5,117 nucleotides of DNA from Candidatus Brocadiales bacterium. Lineage in GTDB: Bacteria; Planctomycetota; Brocadiia; Brocadiales; Bathyanammoxibiaceae. A model generated the notes under the pieces. That model did no database searches. It was not told where the DNA came from and was given only the letters and a program-made list of their open reading frames with translations. Below are positions 1 to 5,078 of this stretch, one piece after another. Position 1 is the first letter of the stretch, and every line of letters begins with the position of its first letter. A program made the translations under genes and the position numbers. The stretch lies in assembly GCA_030586765.1 (NCBI GenBank), contig JAUQZZ010000134.1, forward strand, positions 1-5,117, read 5' to 3'.

Positions 1-10
1 CCCCACCCTA

Positions 11-33
11 CCCTCCCCCCTCAAGGGGGAGGG
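11..33. repeat. GC-rich hairpin repeat, left-edge copy
   Basis: Perfect 9-bp inverted repeat CCCTCCCCC / GGGGGAGGG (11-19 and 25-33) around the loop CTCAA. On the minus strand it reads with a TTGAG-type loop followed by GGGTAGGGTGGGG, the same layout as the copies at 2602-2624 and 2683-2703. It lies 68 bases past the stop codon of the minus-strand barrel gene. No T-run follows on either strand, so it is a dispersed REP-like repeat rather than a convincing intrinsic terminator, though such a stem could still protect the 3' end of the message. The rest of 1-101 holds no gene. Confidence 0.75.
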
Positions 34-101
34 AGTTACTATACTGGACCCCTTCAAACAGGACTTTTGCAGAGGTCTCAGATGGTTGTTATCTCAACTT
101 A

Positions 102-1130
102 TTACCAGCTAATACTAATCCCTGCACCCATCCTCCACTTCTCGTAGGCCTGCTCCCCAGAAAGGTGCTGGAAAACAGGTATAGAGCCTGTGAGCCAGAG
201 ATTAGTCCGCTTATTAACCCCTACCCTTATGCCAGGGGAGAGATATACTATCGTAACGCCACTATGTTGCAAACGCTCGTCTTTTTCAGTGTCCCGTTCC
301 TGGTGGGCGGCATTTACTTCACCTACAAGGGTTACCCGAGGCCTTAGCCAGTCGTTAATAATAATGGGATTCTTATTGATAGCATAACTGAGGCCAAGGT
401 CTAACAGCACAGCATCACCGGTTTCAAAATCCTGTGCCCCTTCAGTGCGTATTTCATATATGATGTCAGCATCTATTCCCCAACGCCTGTTATATGTCCT
501 GCTCCAGGCAAACCCCAGGCGACCATCCACTGAGCCACTGCCTGGTTGATTATGGGTGCCGAAACGTTCCTTTCCCCTGGCCTTCTCGTGGGTATCTCCC
601 GTGGGGAACTTCACACCGCCAAGGAAGGAGACATGGTCAGGGTGGGTGTGAAGAAACATGTATTTCCCTTGTAGCAGCAGGTCTCCTATCCCATCGCTGT
701 CACCCTTTATGAAGCGTATCTCGCTATCCTCCAAGGTGGCCTCGCTGAATTGGTCAAAGCTGTTCCAGGGAAGGCTGAGGGAGAGGGTAAGGTCGTTTGT
801 GAGACCATAGGAAACACTCCCCCGGTAGTTTATCTCCCTCTTGTGGGCATGGACGTCTTCACCCAGGCGGGTGAGAAAAGTGAGCTGGTCATCAGGGATG
901 GCATCGAACTCCCTCCTGTCGTAGCGGAAGGATGTAACCACCTTTCCCTTGGGCAGGGTCTCGCCCGATACGGTATTAATTGTGCCTGTGGCCTTTGCCT
1001 CAACGGTTCCCTCATGGTGGGCAAGGGCCTCTTTAATAATAAATAGCACTAATACAAAAATCGTGCTACTAACCCACAAAAAATTTTTACGCCAGGTTCT
1101 TCCCTGTCGTAGCCACAGAGAGTTTGCCAT
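102..1130 (-). CDS. Outer-membrane beta-barrel protein, 'transporter'/MetA-pathway-like family, nikR-linked
   Basis: A 342-residue exported protein, probably an outer-membrane channel. Residues 1-37 form a signal peptide: basic stretch (R8-K15), hydrophobic core F17-I32, and ALA just before H38, the likely signal peptidase I site. The rest alternates in the manner of beta-strands and ends on W342, an aromatic terminal residue typical of barrels inserted by the BAM machinery. GDSDGIGDLLLQGKY (143-157) and GVKFPTGD (172-179) resemble the signature of the transporter family around Pfam Phenol_MetA_deg. The start is ATG at 1130, preceded by AGGAG six bases away, and lies inside the last codons of nikR (44-base overlap), so the two genes are surely co-transcribed. 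Family and location are fairly secure. The substrate is not known; the nikR partnership suggests nickel or a nickel chelate. Histidines cluster at 38-39, 94/96 and 161/163/166, which would fit metal contact but proves nothing. Confidence 0.85.
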   Translation of the reverse strand: MANSLWLRQGRTWRKNFLWVSSTIFVLVLFIIKEALAHHEGTVEAKATGTINTVSGETLPKGKVVTSFRYDRREFDAIPDDQLTFLTRLGEDVHAHKREINYRGSVSYGLTNDLTLSLSLPWNSFDQFSEATLEDSEIRFIKGDSDGIGDLLLQGKYMFLHTHPDHVSFLGGVKFPTGDTHEKARGKERFGTHNQPGSGSVDGRLGFAWSRTYNRRWGIDADIIYEIRTEGAQDFETGDAVLLDLGLSYAINKNPIIINDWLRPRVTLVGEVNAAHQERDTEKDERLQHSGVTIVYLSPGIRVGVNKRTNLWLTGSIPVFQHLSGEQAYEKWRMGAGISISW

Positions 1131-1506
1131 ATTTCACTCCTTTTGTTGCCGTCACCTTATCGGCGATTTTCTTGATGTCTTTGCCCTTTCCTCTAACCAC
1201 CAGTACCTCCAGGCAATTATGCTCGTCCAGATGGATATGAGTAGTGGAGAGGATGGACTTATGGTATTGGTGCTGGAGGTCTGTAAGGAGATGGGTGAGT
1301 TCCCTAGTATCGTGGTCATAGACCAGGGTTACTGTCCCAACGGTCTCCTTTTCTCCTGCCTTCCACTCATCCTCTACCAAGGCATCTCTTATCAGGTCCC
1401 TTATGGCCTCAGACCTGTTAGAGTACCCCTTTTTTGAGATAAGATTATCAAAATCTTTAAGCAGTTTGGAATTCAGGGATACGCCAAAACGTATTATGCT
1501 GTTCAT
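1087..1506 (-). CDS. nikR: Nickel-responsive transcriptional regulator NikR
   Basis: A 139-residue ribbon-helix-helix repressor that binds DNA as a tetramer when loaded with Ni(II). The N-terminal strand IIRFGVSL (4-11) and the helices containing YSNRSEAIRDLIRDAL (28-43) are the DNA-binding domain; the rest is the ACT-like metal domain. All four square-planar nickel ligands are present: H79, H90, H92 and C98, matching E. coli H76, H87, H89 and C95. R6, G8 and S10 stand where E. coli has R3, T5 and T7, so the operator is expected to differ from the E. coli one. Length and start fit the family (E. coli 133 residues). The ribosome-binding site is weak; the predicted leader is only about 18 bases. 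A promoter and inverted-repeat operator lie just upstream, implying autoregulation. The downstream barrel gene overlaps by 44 bases and is the probable regulated partner. No nickel permease or ABC importer is visible in the window. Confidence 0.96.
   Translation of the reverse strand: MNSIIRFGVSLNSKLLKDFDNLISKKGYSNRSEAIRDLIRDALVEDEWKAGEKETVGTVTLVYDHDTRELTHLLTDLQHQYHKSILSTTHIHLDEHNCLEVLVVRGKGKDIKKIADKVTATKGVKYGKLSVATTGKNLA
1137..1141 (-). promoter_or_regulatory. Ribosome-binding site of the barrel gene, inside nikR
   Basis: AGGAG on the minus strand, six bases before the ATG at 1130. It decides the start of the barrel gene and shows that the 44-base overlap with nikR is real, with translation initiating inside the upstream gene. 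Confidence 0.75.
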
Positions 1507-1513
1507 AGTGATA

Positions 1514-1540
1514 GTGTTATTTTTCCAAAAAAGATAACAC
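1514..1540. promoter_or_regulatory. nikR operator: Probable NikR operator
   Basis: Perfect inverted repeat GTGTTAT (1514-1520) and ATAACAC (1534-1540) separated by 13 bases, ending eight bases before the nikR start codon. Its total span is 27 bp; the known E. coli site GTATGA-N16-TCATAC spans 28 bp, so the half-sites have nearly the same separation across the NikR tetramer. It covers the predicted -10 element and transcription start, the place for a repressor site. Half-sites unlike E. coli agree with the different DNA-contact residues (R6, G8, S10). Binding by NikR is an inference from position and geometry. Confidence 0.72.
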
Positions 1541-1558
1541 AGATTTCTTCTTTGTCAA
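1531..1558 (-). promoter_or_regulatory. Sigma-70-type promoter of nikR and the barrel gene
   Basis: On the minus strand a perfect -35 TTGACA (1558-1553) is followed after 16 bases by TATCTT (1536-1531, four of six matches to TATAAT). Transcription would begin near 1524, giving a short leader before the ATG at 1506. The -10 lies within the inverted repeat 1514-1540, so a protein bound there would block initiation. Confidence 0.6.
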
Positions 1559-1636
1559 GCCTTTTCTTGAAATAAATCTCTTACTGCTCTCAATCCCCTT
1601 GTATTTTATCCCCAGGCATAATATGATTACCAGGAA

Positions 1637-2470
1637 ATGCTCAAGCACAGCTTTATTCACATCCCCCGTGTAGGCAAGGCCACGGAAAGGAAACTCTGGG
1701 CTAGAGGGATACACAACTGGGAGGATTGTCTCAGGGAGGCGGGCAAACTTGCCCTGTCCCCAAGGCTCCAGCGAGTCATCCACTCCCATCTAGAGATATC
1801 CTGCCAGGCCCTTTCCCAGGGGGATGCCGCCTTCTTTGAGACCTGGCTTCCTACCAGTGAACTCTGGAGGATGTACCCTGAGTTTTTTCAGAAGGCGGTG
1901 TTTTTAGATATAGAGACCACTGGGCTTTCACCCCACTGGAGTGACATCACCATTGTAGGAATCTACAACGGTCAGGACACCGAGGTCTTCGTGAAGGGCA
2001 AGAATCTTGAGGATTTTCCTGATGAGATTAGGAACTATTCCCTCCTTGTTACATTTAATGGCAGGCAGTTCGACGTCCCCTTTCTCAGGGCAAGATTCCC
2101 TGGGCTAGAAATGCCTCTTGCTCATATAGACCTGAGGTTTCTTCCTAAGAGGCTGGGTCTCTTCGGAGGGCTAAAGAATGTCGAGAGGATGCTTGGCCTC
2201 CAGAGGGAGGGAAATCTTGGTGATGTGGATGGCTATATGGCCACCAGGCTCTGGCAGGAATACAAAAAGGGTAACCAGGCGGCCCTGGATACATTAATAA
2301 GATATAACCTCGAAGATGTGGTAAATCTAAAAGACATAATAGAGTTGGCCTACAATATGGCCATCGAAGGTCTCCCCATTATAGTCAAGCCACTGAGGCG
2401 GAGTCCCAGGCCCAGGCTAAACCTGCCCTATGATTCTGAGCTAATTTCCTGGCTGAGGAGGTCTTTTTAG
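1637..2470 (+). CDS. RNase H-fold DEDDy exonuclease, YprB / RNase_H_2 family
   Basis: A 277-residue putative 3'-5' exonuclease. Residues 5-35 (FIHIPRVGKATERKLWARGI and on) resemble a helix-hairpin-helix nucleic-acid-binding element. The catalytic domain starts near residue 86: DIETTGL (91-97) gives D91 and E93, FNGRQFDVPFL (140-150) gives D146, HIDLR (163-167) is the usual strand before the last helices, and Y223-N-L-E-D227 is the YxxxD motif of the DEDDy class. All expected metal ligands are present, so it should be active; whether DNA or RNA is cut cannot be told. The ATG at 1637 is the first start after an in-frame stop at 1619. Its only Shine-Dalgarno-like bases (CAGG, 1631-1634) are too close to work well. 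A TATAAT-like CATAAT at 1617-1622 would give an almost leaderless message, but no good -35 accompanies it. It is divergent from nikR and separated from the next gene by 364 bases, so probably a separate unit. Confidence 0.88.
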   Translation: MLKHSFIHIPRVGKATERKLWARGIHNWEDCLREAGKLALSPRLQRVIHSHLEISCQALSQGDAAFFETWLPTSELWRMYPEFFQKAVFLDIETTGLSPHWSDITIVGIYNGQDTEVFVKGKNLEDFPDEIRNYSLLVTFNGRQFDVPFLRARFPGLEMPLAHIDLRFLPKRLGLFGGLKNVERMLGLQREGNLGDVDGYMATRLWQEYKKGNQAALDTLIRYNLEDVVNLKDIIELAYNMAIEGLPIIVKPLRRSPRPRLNLPYDSELISWLRRSF

Positions 2471-2521
2471 TTTTTATATAGGGCAGGCCTAGAAGGATGT
2501 CCCTACTTACGGTAGGGTGCC

Positions 2522-2570
2522 GCAGGGTCATGCCAAAGGCAGATTCGTCTCGGGCGAACTTAAGCCCTGC
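2522..2570. other. Possible three-way-junction fold
   Basis: An outer stem GCAGGG (2522-2527) / CCCTGC (2565-2570) encloses two small hairpins: TGCC-AAA-GGCA (2531-2541) and TTCGTC-TCG-GGCGAA (2544-2558, with one T-G wobble). The pairings are read directly and do not conflict. Whether the fold forms in RNA, or is only part of a decayed repeat, is unknown; short stems like these also arise by chance. Confidence 0.35.
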
Positions 2571-2601
2571 AGCCATTCCCAGGAAGTCTCTAACCATTAT
2601 G

Positions 2602-2624
2602 CCCTCCCCCTTGATGGGGGAGGG
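2602..2624 (+). repeat. GC-rich hairpin repeat, copy A of an inverted pair
   Basis: Perfect 9-bp arms CCCTCCCCC (2602-2610) and GGGGGAGGG (2616-2624) around loop TTGAT, continued by a purine-rich AAAGGGAGAGGGTGA tail. It has the same arms as the copy at 11-33. Together with copy B it forms a head-to-head pair, a layout familiar from REP-type elements. Confidence 0.8.
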
Positions 2625-2682
2625 AAAGGGAGAGGGTGAATGCATAGTTAATGGACAAGATTTATCTCCACCTTCCCCCCAA

Positions 2683-2703
2683 CCCCTCCCATCAAGGGAG
2701 GGG
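2683..2703 (-). repeat. GC-rich hairpin repeat, copy B of an inverted pair
   Basis: Perfect 8-bp arms CCCCTCCC (2683-2690) and GGGAGGGG (2696-2703) around loop ATCAA, the complement of copy A's TTGAT. Read on the minus strand its tail is TTGGGGGGAAGGTGG, resembling copy A's tail, so A and B are opposite-facing copies separated by about 58 bases and could also pair with each other. Confidence 0.78.
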
Positions 2704-2717
2704 AAAAAGAAGCAGAA

Positions 2718-2778
2718 CGTAGGGAGGGGGTTAATCCCCCTCCGTCCCCAGTGGAGGGACACGAGGGCCCTCCCTACG
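2718..2778. repeat. 11-bp-armed inverted repeat with alternative folds
   Basis: Perfect arms CGTAGGGAGGG (2718-2728) and CCCTCCCTACG (2768-2778) enclose 39 bases. Inside lie GGAGGGGG-TTAAT-CCCCCTCC (2723-2743), GTCCC/GGGAC (2744-2748, 2756-2760) and the palindrome GAGGGCCCTC (2763-2772). The long outer stem and the inner 8-bp stem share bases 2723-2728, so only one can form fully. The size and symmetry are those of a small non-autonomous repeat. No flanking target duplication was found by eye. Confidence 0.6.
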
Positions 2779-2821
2779 AAGAACAAACATTAAAAAATTG
2801 TATAGCACAGCAGGGCTGTCT

Positions 2822-2826
2822 GAGGA
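2822..2826 (+). promoter_or_regulatory. Ribosome-binding site of the DUF2851 gene
   Basis: GAGGA ending eight bases before the ATG at 2835. It decides the start: the longer reading from GTG at 2751 has no such site, and its first dozen codons are made of the inverted repeat 2718-2778. Confidence 0.65.
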
Positions 2827-2834
2827 AATCATTA

Positions 2835-4367
2835 ATGGCTGAGAGGGTAGGGCATTTCTCTGACAAATATCCGAGCCTCATAAACAGATACGAGGGCGTT
2901 AAAGAGCCTGAGTTCAAGGGCCCTGATGGGGTGAGCAAAAAGATTACAGAGGAGATAGTCCGATGCCTCTGGTTTGGGCGACACTTTGATACGGCAAAGC
3001 TCTATACAGAAGACGGCTCCCGCCTGGAGGTGGTTTCCCCGGGCTGGTGGAATGTGGAAGGAGGCCCAGACCACCTCCGTGCAGAGATAATACTGGAAGG
3101 CAAGGGATTGGTGAAAGGGGATGTAGAGATTCACGTCCTCGCCTCTGATTGGACAAGGCACGGCCACGACAGGCAGGAGGAATATAAAGATGTCTGTCTT
3201 CATGTGGTGATGTGGAATGATACCACCCAGGGCTTTGTCAAGGATTGTACAGGCAGGCTCATACCACAGCTTGCGCTGGCTAAATACGTGGCAAGTCCCC
3301 TTGAGGAACTCCCTGATGTAATAGAGGCATATCTGGCTCCCTTAGAAAAGGGCCGATGGCCCCTCCTTCCGGGTCCGTGTCAGGAGGTTTTATCCCGTAG
3401 GAGAGGTGCTTTTGACAGGCTGGGGCATATACTAGACCAGGCAGGAGACCACCGCATACTAGCCAGGGCAGGGAGATTTCAGAGGTCCCTGGAGACAAAG
3501 TCTTATGAGGGGGTGCTCTACGAGGCCCTAATGGAGGCCATGGGATATAAAAACAATGCGTTACAATTCTCCCGCCTGGCCTCTCTGGTGACCCTGGAAG
3601 ACCTAAGGAGTCGGGTGCCCATGGATGCCCCTTTTGAAACAAGGGCCCTATGGATACAGGCGGTGCTCCTGGGCGCAGGGGGTATGTTGTCTCAGTGGCA
3701 GGGGTGCGATTATGATGAGGACGGTAGGGAGTATGTCGAGTCACTCCGCAGGCTCCGGCATGAAACGGGAAAGAGGAAGAAGCTCATGGAGGCAAGCTCC
3801 TGGCGGTGGTCAAGCTCCAGGCCTTTAAATTCCCCTCCCAGGCGGATAGCCGCCCTGAGCCATCTCTTCGCCAGGTTTCTGGACAAGGGGTTTTTTAAGG
3901 AGCTTCTAGGGGCCTTTGAGGAGGCAAAGGATAAAGAAAGGGCTAAAAAGGCAGTAAAGAGGATAGAAAATTATTTTACCCAGACGCAGGACCCTTTCTG
4001 GTCTTATCATCTCTCCCCAGGGAAACGGCTCAAAGTCCCTACCAAGTTGATAGGTAAGGAGCGTGCGGCCGCAATCTTTATAAATGTCATCCTACCCCTC
4101 CTTCTTGTCTATGCCCGAAAGGAAGGGGAGGCGCATTTAGAGGCCCAATTGCATGAGGCCTACTGTGGCTATCCAAGGCTCTCACCCAACAGTATCCTTA
4201 GGTTTATGAGTCAAAGGGTCCTTCCAAAGGAATCAGCCCCCAAGCTAGTGAACACTGCCCGCAGGCAGCAGGGCCTGCACCAAATCTTCAGGGATTTTTG
4301 CCAGAGGAAGGATGTAGGCTGCCAGCGCTGCGGCCTTTTTGCGGCCATAGAGAGGCAGGGCAGATGA
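2835..4367 (+). CDS. DUF2851 family protein of unknown function
   Basis: A 510-residue soluble protein with no signal peptide or membrane segment. The N-terminal part carries the family hallmarks: LWFGRHF (45-51), a DG-containing strand (60-61), PGWWNVEGGPD (69-79), GDVEIHV (95-101) and DWTRHGH (105-111), then a strand CLHVVMWND. The middle is helical, rich in R and L. The end has QQGLHQIFRDFC and three closely spaced cysteines (C489, C496, C499), which might bind a metal. The family has no established function. The order PD-x16-DVEIH, with strands either side, is reminiscent of the PD-(D/E)xK nuclease core with histidine in place of lysine; this is inference from pattern only. The start at 2835 is chosen for its ribosome-binding site; the extra 28 codons back to GTG 2751 are repeat sequence. 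The stop overlaps the next start (ATGA, 4364-4367), so the next protein is made from the same message. Confidence 0.85.
   Translation: MAERVGHFSDKYPSLINRYEGVKEPEFKGPDGVSKKITEEIVRCLWFGRHFDTAKLYTEDGSRLEVVSPGWWNVEGGPDHLRAEIILEGKGLVKGDVEIHVLASDWTRHGHDRQEEYKDVCLHVVMWNDTTQGFVKDCTGRLIPQLALAKYVASPLEELPDVIEAYLAPLEKGRWPLLPGPCQEVLSRRRGAFDRLGHILDQAGDHRILARAGRFQRSLETKSYEGVLYEALMEAMGYKNNALQFSRLASLVTLEDLRSRVPMDAPFETRALWIQAVLLGAGGMLSQWQGCDYDEDGREYVESLRRLRHETGKRKKLMEASSWRWSSSRPLNSPPRRIAALSHLFARFLDKGFFKELLGAFEEAKDKERAKKAVKRIENYFTQTQDPFWSYHLSPGKRLKVPTKLIGKERAAAIFINVILPLLLVYARKEGEAHLEAQLHEAYCGYPRLSPNSILRFMSQRVLPKESAPKLVNTARRQQGLHQIFRDFCQRKDVGCQRCGLFAAIERQGR
4352..4355 (+). promoter_or_regulatory. Ribosome-binding site of the acyltransferase gene
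   Basis: GAGG, eight bases before the ATG at 4364 and inside the end of the DUF2851 gene. It supports the start at 4364 over an upstream ATG at 4298, whose extra 22 codons would be read entirely over the DUF2851 reading frame. Confidence 0.6.
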
Positions 4368-5032
4368 GGGAATACCTTAGAGGATTAAAAATGGGTCTTG
4401 TGGGCCTTTTAGGCCCCCCGCTCTTGAGGCTCCTTTGTTATACCTTGAGGATTGAAGAGATGCCTAGTGGGTACAGTCAAAGACTCTTCTCCAGCGGTTC
4501 AGGAGTCATCATAGCCTTCTGGCACTCAGGGATGCTTGTACCGGCCTATGTGGGAAGGGGTCAGGGTATACGGGTGCTTATAAGTCAGCACACGGACGGT
4601 GAGTATATCACACGGGTGATAGGTAACATGGGCTTTGGGGTGGTGCGGGGTTCCAGCACCCGCGGGGGTGCCAGGGCCATGGTGAATATGGTAAGGGAGG
4701 CCGAGAGGGGCCACTTTTTAGCAATAACCCCAGATGGTCCCAGGGGGCCCAGGGAAAAGGCCCAGTCGGGCGCAATCTTTCTGGCAAAGAGGACGGGGCT
4801 TCCTATCCTTCCCATAGGTCTGGGCTTTTCTAGTTGCTGGGAGCTTCCTAGCTGGGACAGGTTTCGAATACCTAAGCCTTTTTCAAAGGTGGTGCTTGTC
4901 TTTGGTGAGCCTATAAGCGTCCCTGAAGGACTAGTTGAAGAGGGGGTAGAGGGTTACAGGCAGGCCCTGGAGGAGTCACTAAAAGGGTTGTCTCAAGGGG
5001 CCGAGGCCATTATAAAGGGGTCTTCGACATAA
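4364..5032 (+). CDS. DUF374 family lysophospholipid/lipid A-type acyltransferase
   Basis: A 222-residue membrane-associated acyltransferase. Residues 10-28 are hydrophobic, a likely inner-membrane anchor. The family motifs follow in order: FWHSG (52-56) with the presumed catalytic H54, SQHTDGEY (74-81), GVVRGSSTRGG (92-102), ITPDGPRGP (121-129), and GAIFLAKRTGLPILPIG (136-152); FGEPISVP near residue 180 is the final strand. This is DUF374, related to PlsC-type enzymes; the Helicobacter/Campylobacter lipid A late acyltransferase LpxJ belongs to the group, so addition of a secondary acyl chain to lipid A or its precursor at the inner membrane is the best guess. A phospholipid substrate is not excluded. 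The D of the classical HxxxxD motif is not present at the usual spacing, as is normal for this branch. Translation is coupled to DUF2851 by the ATGA overlap. Length is usual for the family, and no lpx or waa gene is visible downstream before the window ends. Confidence 0.88.
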   Translation: MREYLRGLKMGLVGLLGPPLLRLLCYTLRIEEMPSGYSQRLFSSGSGVIIAFWHSGMLVPAYVGRGQGIRVLISQHTDGEYITRVIGNMGFGVVRGSSTRGGARAMVNMVREAERGHFLAITPDGPRGPREKAQSGAIFLAKRTGLPILPIGLGFSSCWELPSWDRFRIPKPFSKVVLVFGEPISVPEGLVEEGVEGYRQALEESLKGLSQGAEAIIKGSST

Positions 5033-5058
5033 GTAGGATGCGTCTTGACGCACCCTAC
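5033..5058. repeat. Hairpin directly after the acyltransferase stop
   Basis: Arms GTAGG-A-TGCGT (5033-5043) and ACGCA-C-CCTAC (5048-5058) with one mismatch and loop CTTG begin on the base after the TAA. No T-run follows, so it is not a clean intrinsic terminator. GTAGG(G)TGCG...CGCACCCTAC stems of this kind are widespread bacterial intergenic repeats, and that is the likeliest identity; it may stabilise or punctuate the 3' end of the DUF2851-acyltransferase message. Confidence 0.65.
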
Positions 5059-5061
5059 AGG

Positions 5062-5078
5062 CTAAACAGCATGTTTAG
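5062..5078. repeat. Second 3' hairpin
   Basis: Perfect 7-bp arms CTAAACA (5062-5068) and TGTTTAG (5072-5078) with a three-base loop, four bases after the previous hairpin. Further on, AGCC (5089-5092) and GGCT (5107-5110) followed by TTTT could form a weak terminator with a 14-base loop; the stem is too short to call. No gene begins before the window ends; the last three bases are ATG but cannot be judged. Confidence 0.45.

Larger units (their letters stand above)
2471..2834. other. Gene-free intergenic region dense in inverted repeats
   Basis: No credible gene is present on either strand; readings here are translated repeats. Apart from the separately listed repeats it contains a 6-bp hairpin CCCTAC/GTAGGG (2501-2506, 2512-2517) just after the exonuclease and a 5-bp hairpin ACAGC/GCTGT (2807-2811, 2815-2819) just before the ribosome-binding site of the DUF2851 gene. 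TTTTT at 2471-2475 follows the exonuclease stop but has no strong stem before it. An AT-rich stretch at 2788-2804 with TATAGC (2801-2806) could serve as a -10, but no matching -35 is seen, so the promoter of the downstream pair is not located. Confidence 0.7.

Noticed and set aside
11..33. Intrinsic terminator for the nikR-barrel operon
   Set aside because: The stem is strong but no T-run follows on the minus strand, and the sequence matches a dispersed repeat family.
61..80. Insertion-sequence end (GACCTCTGCAAAAGTCC on the minus strand)
   Set aside because: It looks vaguely like sequence seen near transposons in related genomes, but there is no transposase, paired end or target duplication in the window.
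949..1437. Plus-strand 162-codon open frame across the nikR and barrel junction
   Set aside because: It lies antisense to nikR, whose residues and metal ligands are fully conserved; the translated product shows no recognisable domain.
1517..1789. Minus-strand 90-codon open frame upstream of nikR
   Set aside because: It runs antisense to the exonuclease N-terminus and ends inside the nikR promoter and operator; no domain or ribosome-binding site supports it.
2602..2703. CRISPR array
   Set aside because: The repeats are inverted to each other, only two in number here, and lack uniform spacers or cas genes.
2385..2786. Minus-strand 133-codon frame between the exonuclease and DUF2851
   Set aside because: Most of its product is translation of the GC-rich repeats (PSPIKGEG- and SLDGRGWGEGG-like stretches), a common artefact.
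2497..2793. Plus-strand 98-codon frame in the intergenic region
   Set aside because: Also built from the repeats (PSPLMGEGKGEGE-type product), without a ribosome-binding site.
2751..2834. GTG-initiated extension of the DUF2851 protein
   Set aside because: The extra 28 codons start in an inverted repeat and lack a ribosome-binding site, while the ATG at 2835 has GAGGA at good spacing.
3280..3744. Minus-strand 154-codon frame within DUF2851
   Set aside because: Proline-rich, low-complexity shadow of the coding strand; the sense frame carries the family motifs.
4298..4363. 22-residue upstream extension of the acyltransferase
   Set aside because: It would overlap DUF2851 by 70 bases; the ATG at 4364 has GAGG at good spacing and an ATGA overlap, and the hydrophobic anchor starts soon after it.
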